Below are positions 8,781 to 17,286 of a stretch of 64,000 bases of DNA, one piece after another. The stretch is from Limisphaerales bacterium (GTDB taxonomy: Bacteria; Verrucomicrobiota; Verrucomicrobiia; Limisphaerales; SXTU01), in contig WRPG01000004.1 of assembly GCA_009773355.1 (NCBI GenBank), forward strand, positions 1-64,000. The letters run 5' to 3'. The position numbers were made by a program, and so were the translations under genes. Each line of letters starts with the position of its first letter. Position 1 is the stretch's first letter. A model generated the notes under the pieces. The model searched no databases. It was not told where the DNA came from and saw only the letters and a list, made by a program, of their open reading frames with translations.

Positions 8781-10538
8781 TCAAACTTTCCAGCCGCCGT
8801 CCCACGCCTCGGACTGGGACTTGGAAGGCGTGTAATCGAACCGGTTGCGCGCCACCAGCCGGCCGTAGAACCACTGGAACCCAAACGACGCGCCCATCGC
8901 CAGCAGGCCCGCCGGCACCGCGCTCCAATGCGGCGCGAAGACCGCGATCAACCCGGCCACGCCGAACACCACATAGGCCGGCAGCGCGCCAGCCAGCACC
9001 ACCAGCGCCCAGAGGCTCATCCGGTGCGTGTCGTTCGTTCCGGTGGACCAGCGCGTGGCCGCCAGCAAGGGGCGCAACGCCCAGAAAAACCAGACCACGC
9101 GCACCCCTTGGAGCGGCCCGGCCCACCACGGGTCATGCGGGCCGCCGTATTTGAGGAACAGAAAGGTGGCGAAGGCCAGCGCCAGCGGCAGCGCCGCGAC
9201 GGCCCGCACCGTCGCAATCTTCCACGCCAGACGCGTGAACTCTCGGTAGGCCAGCGGAAAGCCGGCGTGGAAAGTGAACGTCGCGCCGCCGGCCCAATAC
9301 GGCCCGCACGCGCGGCCCAGACCGCTGCCAATCGGCAACACCGCGAGGGCTGCTGCGCCACCGCCGATGAGGTAGGCCAGCCAGAACCACTCGACCTTCA
9401 ACACCTCCAGCCCAAGGCCGACGCAGATGCTGAACACCAGGCCCTTCGCGCCCCACACCCAGTTCCTCGACCAGTCTGGAGGCCCGGGCATCATCACCTC
9501 CGCCAGTGTCCGTTCGCGCGCCGTGAGCCAGCGTTCCACCTGCCGCTCAATCCAGCCACGCGGTGGCCAGGCCTCCACCGCGAGCCACGCCCGGCTGCGG
9601 ATGAAGTCCTCCAGTTCGGTCGGGCCGGCCTTCGCGGTGGGAGCGACGACATCCGGCTGAACTGGCAGGCCGGTGGTCGCCGCCTCACACTCGTCGTGGT
9701 CAAAGTCGTCCATCGGCACGCTGAACATCGGCTCCTCCGGCGCGTAGCTCGCGGCCACCCGCCGTCGCGCCATGCTGATAGAAACAAGGAGTGCCACCGC
9801 CGGCACGGCGAGCAGCAACGCCAAGCCTGGTCCATGCTGCAACGTGTCCGCCAGCAACCGGCCCGGCCAGGCGGTGGGCAGGAGCAATGACAAGAGCGGT
9901 TCCACCGCGTCGAGCGCGGACCGGGCGAGCTTCGCGGTCCAAGGGATGAAACCGAGCAGCAGCAGGCCGACCGTCCCGATGCTGAACCAGAACAGTCCCC
10001 GGCTCCAGCCCAGCAGGACAACCCACAGGCCGGTCGCGAGGCCCACGCCCCACGCGACCACGCCCGCCGCTGCCGCGCCAACCATCTTCCAGCCAGTGTG
10101 GCCTTCCATCGCTGCGAGCATGGCCATCCCCGCCGCCAGCCCCGGCAACACGGTGAGCGCCTGCCCAAGGACAGTCTGCCGCCACTGGAAGGCGAACGTG
10201 TCCGCGTCGGCGATGGGCAGGTTGCGTAATGCCAGCGCGTCGGGCGAACTGAACAGCCGGGCGCGGAGCAAGTTTGTGAACGCGGCTCCCGCCCACAATG
10301 CATACAACGCGAGGGCCAGCCGCGCTCCAGATGACTCCAGCCGCCGCCACATGACGAGCAACGGCAGCAGCGGAAAAAAGGCTGCCAGCATGAACCCACC
10401 CAGTTGGCGCAGCATGGTCCCGCGCGCTGTCCGCCGGCCCTGCTGGTGCATGCGCCAGTCCGCCGGGCGCTTGCGACATGTCCCCCGAACCCGCGCGGCG
10501 GCCCGCGCCTCGAAGGCGGGGGAATGCAGTTCCGTCAC
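8781..10538 (-). CDS. Polytopic membrane protein, probable ABC exporter permease
   Basis: 585 residues with about a dozen hydrophobic segments in two clusters (roughly residues 45-270 and 385-560) separated by a charged cytoplasmic stretch. The first 40 residues are basic and non-membrane. Its ATG overlaps the stop of an ABC ATPase gene by four bases (10535-10538), so it is very probably that ATPase's membrane partner, an ABC-2-like exporter. No substrate-specific motif is visible. I infer function only from the coupling to the ATPase. Confidence 0.7.
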   Translation of the reverse strand: MTELHSPAFEARAAARVRGTCRKRPADWRMHQQGRRTARGTMLRQLGGFMLAAFFPLLPLLVMWRRLESSGARLALALYALWAGAAFTNLLRARLFSSPDALALRNLPIADADTFAFQWRQTVLGQALTVLPGLAAGMAMLAAMEGHTGWKMVGAAAAGVVAWGVGLATGLWVVLLGWSRGLFWFSIGTVGLLLLGFIPWTAKLARSALDAVEPLLSLLLPTAWPGRLLADTLQHGPGLALLLAVPAVALLVSISMARRRVAASYAPEEPMFSVPMDDFDHDECEAATTGLPVQPDVVAPTAKAGPTELEDFIRSRAWLAVEAWPPRGWIERQVERWLTARERTLAEVMMPGPPDWSRNWVWGAKGLVFSICVGLGLEVLKVEWFWLAYLIGGGAAALAVLPIGSGLGRACGPYWAGGATFTFHAGFPLAYREFTRLAWKIATVRAVAALPLALAFATFLFLKYGGPHDPWWAGPLQGVRVVWFFWALRPLLAATRWSTGTNDTHRMSLWALVVLAGALPAYVVFGVAGLIAVFAPHWSAVPAGLLAMGASFGFQWFYGRLVARNRFDYTPSKSQSEAWDGGWKV

Positions 10539-11269
10539 AGGGCCGCCTCCCGGAGCGAGTCGAGCAGGCTTTGCAGCACGTTGGCCTTGTCCGCCGCTTG
10601 TTCACGGAGCTGGGTGACGGACGCAAACGCGCGGATTTCCCCCTGCTGAATCACGCACGCGCGGTCGCAGAAGCGCTCGGCCACCTCGAGGATTTGCGTC
10701 GAGTAAATCACTGTGCGCCCCCGCGCCACGGCGGTCCGGGCGTGCGTCTTGAACGCGTTGATGGCGTGCGGGTCCATGCCGGAGGCGAACGGCTCGTCCA
10801 GCAGCCACAGGTCCGGGTCCACGGCCAGAAGCCCGACGAGCGCGGTCTTGTAGCTTTGGCCGCGCGAGAGTGCCGCCACGGGCATCTGCGCCAGCGGCAG
10901 CAGGTCGAACTCGCGCAGCAGCGCCAGCACCCGGTCCTCCGCGCCGGAACCGTCTGCCTCGTAGAGCCGCAGGATGATGCTGATGTTTCGCAGCACCGTC
11001 TTCTCGGGGAAGAGAAACGGGAAGTCCGGCAGGAAGGCGAACCGCCGCCGTTGGTCGAGCCGGTCGCGGCGAAACGGTTCGTCGTCGAAGTAAATGTCGC
11101 CCTTGCTGGGCGCGATGACGCCGCCGAGGCAACGGAGCAGGGTGCTCTTGCCCGCGCCGTTCGCGCCGAGCAGCGCGACAATCTGGCCGGGCGCGAACTC
11201 GAGCTTCACATGATCCAGCGCGCGGGTGCCGCCGTAGTCCTTGAGAACGCCGCGAAGTTCGATGCGCAT
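10535..11269 (-). CDS. ABC exporter ATP-binding protein
   Basis: 244 residues from ATG 11269 (MRIELRGVLKDYGG); the open frame extends further upstream but only with low-quality sequence overlapping oppA. Walker A GANGAGKST, signature ALSRGQSYKTALVGLL (LSRGQ instead of LSGGQ), Walker B LWLLDEPFASGMD. The short ABC-2 exporter type, coupled to the overlapping membrane gene. Its 5' end faces oppA, which starts at 11379 on the other strand, so the 109 bases between them must contain both promoters; no convincing -35/-10 pair was recognised. Confidence 0.88.
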   Translation of the reverse strand: MRIELRGVLKDYGGTRALDHVKLEFAPGQIVALLGANGAGKSTLLRCLGGVIAPSKGDIYFDDEPFRRDRLDQRRRFAFLPDFPFLFPEKTVLRNISIILRLYEADGSGAEDRVLALLREFDLLPLAQMPVAALSRGQSYKTALVGLLAVDPDLWLLDEPFASGMDPHAINAFKTHARTAVARGRTVIYSTQILEVAERFCDRACVIQQGEIRAFASVTQLREQAADKANVLQSLLDSLREAAL

Positions 11270-11378
11270 GGGATGTTCCGTGGATGAGTTGGCGCATCGT
11301 GAGCCAAGGCGCGTCCGCCTCAAGCCAAAAGCAGCTTGTTTCCTCGACTCGCCCGGCGGTGGGTGGAAATCTCCCGAC

Positions 11379-13430
11379 ATGACACGCTTGAAAAGCAGTT
11401 CGCTCTGCCTTGGGGTCGCCGCCGTGGCGACGCTGCTGTTCACCGGTTGCAAGAAGGAGGAGGCCGCCCCGCCCGGCGGCAAGCCCGGCGCTCCGGCCAC
11501 CGGCAAGGCGCTGGCCGACCCGCCGCAAATCACCGACTGCGAGCCGGGCACGCGCGGCGGGCGGCTGGTCATCGCCACCTTCGGCGACCCGAAGACCTTC
11601 AACCCCATCACCGAAAACGAGTCCTCCTCGCGCGACATCATCCGGCTGCTGTTCATCGCGCTGGTCGAGTTCGACTGGCAGACGGAGCAGGTGAAGCCCG
11701 GCCTTGCGCACGCGTGGACGGTCGAGCCGGACGGGATGACCTGGACGTTCAAACTGCGCAAAGGAGTGAAGTGGAGCGACGGCCAGCCGCTCACGGCGGA
11801 CGATGTGGTCTTCACCTGGAACGACGTGATTTACAATCCGCACATCATCAACGTCACGCGCGACCTGTTCACGATTGACGGGAAGATTTTCGCGGTGAGC
11901 AAGGTGGACGACCACACCGTGCGCGTCATCACGCCGGACATCTACGCGCCGTTCCTCGAATACTTCGGCAGCGTCTCCATCCTCCCGAAGCACAAGCTCG
12001 CGCAGGCGGTGGCGGAGAAGAAATTCGAGTCCGCCTACGGCATCAACACGCCGCCCGACCAGCTCGTGGGCAGCGGCCCCTACAAGCTCAAGCAATACAA
12101 GGCCGGCGAGTTCACGCTGCTCGAGCGCAACCCGCTCTTCCATGTGCAGGACAAGGCCGGCACGCAGCTCCCTTACCTCGACAACCTCATCTACAGCGTC
12201 GTGCCGGACATGAGCGCGATGTCGCTGCGCTTCCTCGCCGGCGAGAGCGACATCCACGAGAACGTGCGGCCGGACGAGTTCGAGCGCTTCAAGGCCGGGG
12301 CGGACGCCGGCAAGTTCAAGCTGGAGTCCCTCGGCGTCGGGCCGGAGCGCGCGTTCTTCTGGTTCAACCTGAACACCAACGCCGCCACGCAGCTTCAGTT
12401 CTCCGTGGACGTGCCCGGGGCCGAGGTCGTCGTCGAGAAGCGCAAGCTCCAGAAACTGCCCGACCTCAAGCGCGTCTTCGTGGGCGCGCTCGACGTGAGC
12501 CTGAAGGTCGGTGCCGGGCCGGAGCAGAAGAAGACCATCATCATCACGCCCGGCGCGGCGCTTCCCATCACCGTGAAGTTCGACGGCGCGACGCTCACCA
12601 TCAAAGACCCGGCGAACGCCGCGACCGTCGTCGCCAAGCCGCTCGTGGACGCGAAAAAGATGCGCTGGTTCGGGAATCCCAAGTTCCGCCAGGCGATGCA
12701 GCACGCGATTGACCGGCCCAGCATCATCAAGAGCATCTACGCCAGCCGTGCGGACCTGGCCCACGGCTACGTCTCCACCGCGCTCAAGCGCTGGCACAAC
12801 AATGCCGTGCCGCAGTATGCCTTTGACCCCGCCCGCGCCCGCGCCTTGCTCAAGGAAATCGGCATCGAGGACCGCAACGGCGACGGCACGCTGGAGGACG
12901 CGCAGGGCAACGCGCTGGAGTTCGAGCTGAACACCAACGTCGGCAACAATGTGCGCGAGAAGGTCGCCGTCTTCGTGCAGTCCGACCTCAAGAAGCTCGG
13001 CATCAAGCTCAACTTCCGCCCCGTGGACTTCAACGCGCTGGTCAGCAAGATTGACGACACCTTCGACTACGACTGCATCCTGCTGGGGCTGGGCGGCGGC
13101 GGCACGGACCCCGCGTCGAGCCTGAACGTGCTCAAGAGCGACGGCTTCACCCACTTCTGGTTCCCGCAGCAGAAGCAGCCCGCCAGTGCGTGGGAAGCCC
13201 GCGTGGACAAGCTGATGAACGACCAGCTCAAGACGCTGGACTACGCGCAGCGCCGGAAGCTCTTCGACGAGGTGCAGGTCACGATGTCCACCGAGCTGCC
13301 GTTCATCTACACCGTCGCGCAGCACAACTTCGCCGCCTACCGCAAGGACCTCGGCAACGTGCGCCCCACCGTCCTGAGCAGCTACCGCGTGACGTGGAAC
13401 GCGGAGGAGCTTTACCTCAGGAAGAAGTAG
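11379..13430 (+). CDS. oppA: Oligopeptide-binding lipoprotein OppA-like (SBP_bac_5)
   Basis: 683 residues from ATG 11379. Lipoprotein signal MTRLKSSSLCLGVAAVATLL followed by the lipobox LFTGC. The SBP_bac_5 fold is recognisable by FGDPKTFNPITENE, WTFKLRKGVKWSDGQPLTAD, LVGSGPYKLKQY and PKFRQAMQHAIDRPSI. It should capture peptides outside the inner membrane for OppBCDF encoded divergently. It is longer than the usual 530-600 residues: between FFWFNLNTN (residue 330) and KKMRWFGNPKFR (residue 427) lies an extra segment of some 85-90 residues, rich in Val, Lys and beta-like patterns, absent from typical members. Confidence 0.92.
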   Translation: MTRLKSSSLCLGVAAVATLLFTGCKKEEAAPPGGKPGAPATGKALADPPQITDCEPGTRGGRLVIATFGDPKTFNPITENESSSRDIIRLLFIALVEFDWQTEQVKPGLAHAWTVEPDGMTWTFKLRKGVKWSDGQPLTADDVVFTWNDVIYNPHIINVTRDLFTIDGKIFAVSKVDDHTVRVITPDIYAPFLEYFGSVSILPKHKLAQAVAEKKFESAYGINTPPDQLVGSGPYKLKQYKAGEFTLLERNPLFHVQDKAGTQLPYLDNLIYSVVPDMSAMSLRFLAGESDIHENVRPDEFERFKAGADAGKFKLESLGVGPERAFFWFNLNTNAATQLQFSVDVPGAEVVVEKRKLQKLPDLKRVFVGALDVSLKVGAGPEQKKTIIITPGAALPITVKFDGATLTIKDPANAATVVAKPLVDAKKMRWFGNPKFRQAMQHAIDRPSIIKSIYASRADLAHGYVSTALKRWHNNAVPQYAFDPARARALLKEIGIEDRNGDGTLEDAQGNALEFELNTNVGNNVREKVAVFVQSDLKKLGIKLNFRPVDFNALVSKIDDTFDYDCILLGLGGGGTDPASSLNVLKSDGFTHFWFPQQKQPASAWEARVDKLMNDQLKTLDYAQRRKLFDEVQVTMSTELPFIYTVAQHNFAAYRKDLGNVRPTVLSSYRVTWNAEELYLRKK

Positions 13431-13440
13431 CGGCAGAACC

Positions 13441-13505
13441 GGAGCGCAGGTGTCCAACCTGCGTGTCAGACAGGGTTGAACGCGCAGGTTGGACACCTGC
13501 GCTCC
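13441..13505. repeat. GGAGCGC-edged perfect palindrome, copy 1
   Basis: Arms 13441-13463 and 13483-13505 are perfect 23-base reverse complements; each contains the hairpin GCAGGTGTCCAACCTGC. The 19-base core is unique. It lies between the convergent oppA and PepSY-like genes and may act as a two-way terminator. Copies with the same arms and other cores are at 16983 and 36319. Confidence 0.95.
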
Positions 13506-13518
13506 ACTTTGCTACGCG

Positions 13519-14001
13519 CTACTTCCCTTCGTTGTCGTCCTGTTGCAACTCCTTTTTCAGCGGGCGGCCCTGTTCGTCGGTCGAGATGGCGTAGCGCCGG
13601 CCGTCAAGGCGCGCCTCGAAGGAATCGGAGAGCCGCTGCCGCCGCGTGCCAGCCTCTTGAACGAGTCGCGCACTGCGAAGCTGGGCCAGGCTCTGGTCCT
13701 CCGCGTCGTTGTAGTCCTTCAACTCCACGCGCAGGACGATGCCCCGCAGGTTGATGCGAACGCGGTATTCCAAACCCTTGTGGCTGACCGTCGCCTCGTA
13801 TTGCTGGCGGCCGTCCTCGTTCACGCGGCCCAGTTCAACGATGCGCCCGCCCTCGGCTTCCTTCTGAAGCGCGGTCTTCACGGCGGCGGGGACTTCGACA
13901 GCCACGGTGTTCGCGGGTTTTTCGTCTTGTGCGGGAACCAGACCGACACCGGCGACGATAACGAGGGCGAGGCCAAGGCGGGGAAGGAGATTCGTTTTCA
14001 T
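13519..14001 (-). CDS. Secreted PepSY-like protein
   Basis: 160 residues from ATG 14001 (MKTNLLPRLGLALVIVAGVG); signal peptide with probable cleavage after VPAQ. The mature part, AAVKTALQKEAEGGRIVELG, then DGRQQYEATVSHKGLEYRV and GIVLRVELKD, has the helix plus beta-hairpin pattern of PepSY-like domains. Such domains are thought to inhibit or regulate extracytoplasmic proteases or bind metals; no specific role can be assigned. It is monocistronic as far as can be seen. Confidence 0.65.
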   Translation of the reverse strand: MKTNLLPRLGLALVIVAGVGLVPAQDEKPANTVAVEVPAAVKTALQKEAEGGRIVELGRVNEDGRQQYEATVSHKGLEYRVRINLRGIVLRVELKDYNDAEDQSLAQLRSARLVQEAGTRRQRLSDSFEARLDGRRYAISTDEQGRPLKKELQQDDNEGK

Positions 14002-14105
14002 GGTGCCGACTTTGGAAATCTGCGGTGTCTTCAGCACCGCTCTTCGGCGGGCTGGAAGTCATGGGCGGGGCCGCTCGCATCGCTTCGCTCGCTGACGCGG
14101 GAGAT

Positions 14106-14125
14106 GGCCGACCGGCAGGTCGGCC
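14106..14125. repeat. Single word hairpin
   Basis: GGCCGACCGGCAGGTCGGCC: 8-bp stem, 4-base loop, directly followed by CTACC, which gives the TAG stop of the remnant on the minus strand. It looks like one arm of a palindromic element without its partner. Confidence 0.6.
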
Positions 14126-14248
14126 CTACCGGGGTGGGGTGAGCACGTGGCCTTTGTCGGCGTGGCTGCAACGTGGTGGCTCGTTGACCGCGCCGAGGGT
14201 GTAGGTGCCGCCGGTGGGATAGGTGAATGATTTGCTCTCGGGACACAT
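14126..14248 (-). pseudogene. Remnant of a verrucomicrobial pseudopilin-like C-terminus
   Basis: The minus strand reads MCPESKSFTYPTGGTYTLGA then VNEPPRCSHADKGHVLTPPR and stops. The pattern C-P-x-GGTYTLGAV-x-x-x-PxCS-x-x-GH-x-L is, to my knowledge, the typical ending of small verrucomicrobial prepilin-like secreted proteins. No N-terminal methylation motif is upstream; the sequence before it belongs to another gene's end. I infer a broken gene fragment. The 260-base region 14002-14261 holds nothing else. Confidence 0.45.
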
Positions 14249-14261
14249 CCGTCGGGGCTGG

Positions 14262-14621
14262 CTAAGAAAGCCGCGTGAATCGAGTGAATGCTCTGAGGCC
14301 CTCCTTCGGCTTTTCGAAGGGTCTGCCATCCGGCCAAAACTCAACTTCAGTTGCGCAATTCAAACAAGCCAACAGGAGAGTCTGGTGGGGTAACTTCAGC
14401 CGCGAAACGGAGTATCCCGGAGCTGGGTTCCAGTGATACCCGCAATGCCGGAGCCTGCTAGCGACATCTTCTCCATAAAGCTGGCCACACTTCGGGCAGT
14501 TCATGGAACGAAGCCTAATGGCGAGCCGCTTGCGCCGGCGGGAGCTAACCCATCCGCTAATGGCTATTGGGGCCAACACCACAAAAGTCGCCAAAAGAAT
14601 TCCTTGGATAACGGGAATCAT
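14262..14621 (-). CDS. Small membrane protein with CxxC zinc-ribbon-like motif
   Basis: 119 residues. One N-terminal membrane helix (about residues 3-26), a basic stretch SRRRKRLAIRLR, then NCPKCGQLYG and, later, LLACLNCATEVEFWPDG: two CxxC pairs that could bind zinc. No family recognised. It ends close to the remnant at 14126-14248. GC content is visibly lower than the surroundings. The gene starts six bases after the stop of the beta-propeller gene, so co-transcription is likely. Confidence 0.6.
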   Translation of the reverse strand: MIPVIQGILLATFVVLAPIAISGWVSSRRRKRLAIRLRSMNCPKCGQLYGEDVASRLRHCGYHWNPAPGYSVSRLKLPHQTLLLACLNCATEVEFWPDGRPFEKPKEGLRAFTRFTRLS

Positions 14622-14627
14622 GTCGCA

Positions 14628-17075
14628 TCACTCCTTCGGCACCTGATTCAGCGTGTAGTGCAGCGTGTCATTCCGCAGCGCGTCGCCGCGATGGTTCTTC
14701 AATCCCAGTGCTCGCAGCATGATGACGTGGCGCGGCTTCTGGCCCTCCAGCGTCAGGCGCACGGTGAGCTTGTCGGCGGCGACCTCGGCCTTCAGCACGC
14801 GCACGGGCGGGCCGGGGATTTTCTCGTCGCGGTCCTTCTCGGGCGCGTTGTGTTTGCCGTCGTAGGCGTAGGTGTATTGCGTCGCGTCCCAGTTCTCGGC
14901 GTCGCCGGCGAGCTTGGCGTCCACCGGCTGCGTGAAGGCCACCTCGAAGCCGTTCGTGCGCGCGGCCACGGTCTTGAACTCGAAGGGCACGCGCCCGGAG
15001 AACTTCACGCGGTCCAGCGAGTGCGGCTGCGGCGCGATGCTCGTCCAGTGCCCGAAGCGCAGCCCGCCCACGTAGAGCCGGCTGTCCGGCCCGTAGGCGA
15101 GCCGGTTCACGCCGGACGCGAAGCCCTTCACGAACGGCAGCACCGCGCCCTGCCACTGGCCGTTCACCTTCTCCAGCGCCACGCGCACGACGCTGGCGTT
15201 CTGAAACTCGCCCACGAGCATCTGCCCGCCGAACGGCCCGAAGCGGAAGTCGCCGACTGTCGCAAGGCCGCTCGCCGACCGCACCCACGCGTAGGGAAAC
15301 CACACGGCGGGCGGCGTGAAGTTCGGGTCGCCGTCGAAGTGCGCGGGCGGCGACGGCGACGAGCTGGGGTGGCCGTAGAAGTTCGTGAGTTGAAGATGGT
15401 TCAGCTTGTTCGCGGCAATCCAGTGGCCCTGGTTGTCGGTCATGAAGAGGTCGCCGCGGAATTCGCCGAAGCCATTCGGCACGCGCAGGCCGGAGCAGAA
15501 CGGGTCGGTGCGCCACACGTCGGTGAAGGGGACTTCGCCGGTGTTGCTCGGGTGCGGGGAAATTTTCAGACACCAGCCCATCGCGGGGACTTCGCGCATC
15601 GCGCGGTGGCCGGTGATGAGCGCGCCGAGAATGCCGCTCTCGTCCACGAGCGGCCCGGTGGCGAAGGAGTGGTAGTTGCCGGTGTAGCCCCACGCGTCGC
15701 TCACGCACTCTAAGACATCCGCCACGCCGTCGCCGTCCGCGTCGCGCAGGCGGGTCAGCTCGCACTTCTGCATCACGTAAATCGCGCCGTCCACCACGCG
15801 CAGGCCGCCCGGCTCGTTGAGGCCGCGCGCGAAGCGCCGCCACCGCGCGGCCTTCGCGTCGCCGGTCGCGCCCTCGACGATGAACACCTCGCCCTGATAC
15901 GTCGCGATGGCGAGGCTGCCGTCCGGCAGGAAGTCCATTCCCGCGACGGTGAGCTTGAGCTCCTTCGGCACGGGGAAATGCTCGACGGTGTAGAACTCAT
16001 CGCCGCCCGGTTTGTCGGTGAAGTTCGGGTCGGGGAGGAAAACGGGCGCGGCGTTCGTGGCTTTCGCGGGCGCGGGCAACGGCTTCACCGGCCCGGCAAG
16101 CTGCTTCGCCAGCGCGCTCGCGGCGTTCAAGTCCGCGACGACGGCAGAAGCAACTTCAAACGTCTGCGGCTGCTCGTTCGGCGGAACGGCGACGCGCAGC
16201 GTGACCTTGCGACCGGCGACAACATTCGTGACGACTGCAGACCAAGGCCCCTTGCCGTCGCGCTCGGAGTTGAGGATTTCCGTGACCGGCGTGCTGGTGA
16301 CGAGCGGGAGGAAGTTGCCGCCCGGCAGGCCGCGCAGCACCGCGACGAGCACGCCCGCCGGCGTGCGGATGCCTTGCGCGCCGGAGACGCCGAAGATGTT
16401 GACCGGGTCGCCGGGTTCGTCGTGCGCGTTGAGCCGGACGCGGCGAGAAAGCGGGGCGACTTCAAAGCGCCGGATGATGACGTTGTGCCCGCCGACTTGC
16501 TCCAGTCGGGGCGATTCAATGACGGCGACGGGCGCATCGCCGGGCGGATACAGCTCATACACGAACGAGGTCGCGCCGCCGAAGGTGCTGTGGCCCTTGA
16601 AGCGCGTGAGCGGCCCGGTGGCGTCCGCCGCGACGGCATCGAACACCCACGGGCTGCGCGCGAGGCTGCCCCAGAGGCGCGTGCCGGTGAAGTCGCACAC
16701 GAAGCGCGTGGACGTGCCGTTGTAGGGCGGGCCGTAAAGGTTGAGCGAGTCGCCTTGCCAAACCGTGTGCGTGCGGAGGAGCTGCGCGTCGAAGGCGAGG
16801 TGAAGGTTCGTTCCGAACGATACCACGATGCTGCGGCTGGACTGCGCCATCGGCGCGCGACGGAACGGGAGGTCGGCGGGGTCGTGGAAAGCGGGAACGG
16901 GGGCGGGGGCTTTCGGTGAGGGCTTGGGCGTCTGCGCGAAGGTGGAACTGGCCAGCAGCAAGGCGGCGAGCGCCGTTGCGCAGGAGCGCAGGTGTCCAAC
17001 CTGCGTCAGTGCGGGAGTCAGTTTCGCGCAGGTTGGACACCTGCGCTCCACGCTGCGGGTGAATGGGAGTCGCAC
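14628..17075 (-). CDS. Secreted beta-propeller protein related to PQQ-type sugar dehydrogenases
   Basis: About 815 residues from GTG 17075 (VRLPFTRS...). The N-terminal half (residues about 60-400) is a beta-rich region I cannot name with certainty (possibly DUF6797); the C-terminal half is a six-bladed propeller with DFLPDGSLAIATYQGEVFIV, RLRDADGDGVADV, SGLRVPNGFGEFRGDLFMTD and LYVGGLRFG, as in verrucomicrobial/planctomycete membrane-bound dehydrogenase-like proteins. No CxxCH haem motif. Export: the hydrophobic stretch CATALAALLLASSTFAQ is a normal signal core, but a 67-base palindromic element lies between the basic n-region VRLPFTRS and this core, adding about 23 residues in frame. Without the element the signal peptide would be ordinary. 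Confidence 0.75.
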   Translation of the reverse strand: MRLPFTRSVERRCPTCAKLTPALTQVGHLRSCATALAALLLASSTFAQTPKPSPKAPAPVPAFHDPADLPFRRAPMAQSSRSIVVSFGTNLHLAFDAQLLRTHTVWQGDSLNLYGPPYNGTSTRFVCDFTGTRLWGSLARSPWVFDAVAADATGPLTRFKGHSTFGGATSFVYELYPPGDAPVAVIESPRLEQVGGHNVIIRRFEVAPLSRRVRLNAHDEPGDPVNIFGVSGAQGIRTPAGVLVAVLRGLPGGNFLPLVTSTPVTEILNSERDGKGPWSAVVTNVVAGRKVTLRVAVPPNEQPQTFEVASAVVADLNAASALAKQLAGPVKPLPAPAKATNAAPVFLPDPNFTDKPGGDEFYTVEHFPVPKELKLTVAGMDFLPDGSLAIATYQGEVFIVEGATGDAKAARWRRFARGLNEPGGLRVVDGAIYVMQKCELTRLRDADGDGVADVLECVSDAWGYTGNYHSFATGPLVDESGILGALITGHRAMREVPAMGWCLKISPHPSNTGEVPFTDVWRTDPFCSGLRVPNGFGEFRGDLFMTDNQGHWIAANKLNHLQLTNFYGHPSSSPSPPAHFDGDPNFTPPAVWFPYAWVRSASGLATVGDFRFGPFGGQMLVGEFQNASVVRVALEKVNGQWQGAVLPFVKGFASGVNRLAYGPDSRLYVGGLRFGHWTSIAPQPHSLDRVKFSGRVPFEFKTVAARTNGFEVAFTQPVDAKLAGDAENWDATQYTYAYDGKHNAPEKDRDEKIPGPPVRVLKAEVAADKLTVRLTLEGQKPRHVIMLRALGLKNHRGDALRNDTLHYTLNQVPKE
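16983..17049. repeat. GGAGCGC-edged perfect palindrome, copy 2, inside a signal peptide
   Basis: Arms 16983-17005 and 17027-17049 are identical in sequence to copies 1 and 3 (23-base perfect reverse complements); the 21-base core is different. On the minus strand it is translated in frame as VERRCPTCAKLTPALTQVGH followed by LRS between the two halves of a signal peptide. Confidence 0.92.
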
Positions 17076-17169
17076 GCAGGCAGGGTAGCGCAACGCACTC
17101 CGGCGGCGAGCGGGAAGTGAGCGATTTGGAGTGCGGCGGCAGAGCGCAGCGGCGGAGGCGCTTTCGTTT

Positions 17170-17224
17170 GGTGTCCACGCTTTAGCGGTGTCGGTGCGCT
17201 GGAACACCCTGAAGGGTGGACACC
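17170..17224. repeat. GGTGTCCAC-edged palindromic element with covarying arms
   Basis: Left arm 17170-17191 (GGTGTCCACGCTTTAGCGGT plus GT) and right arm 17203-17224, whose reverse complement is GGTGTCCACCCTTCAGGGTG plus TT. Outer edges agree; the inner hairpin words differ (CGCT/AGCG against CACCCT/AGGGTG) while pairing is kept within each arm. It is in the gap between divergent genes at 17075 and 17287. Confidence 0.75.
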
Positions 17225-17286
17225 GAACGGCGGCTCGCGAGGACGCTCGCCCCACCTCGGCGGATTTGCTAAACACCCGCCTCGTC

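Noticed and set aside
10602-13496. A 964-codon open frame on the minus strand opposite oppA and the exporter ATPase
   Set aside because: It is antisense to clear genes, has highly repetitive Arg/Val/Gly/Leu composition, and comes from GC-rich third positions. The same holds for 359-1552, 3236-4273, 6416-7693 (except its end), 8178-9890, 15978-16919, 20287-21225 and 45173-46594.
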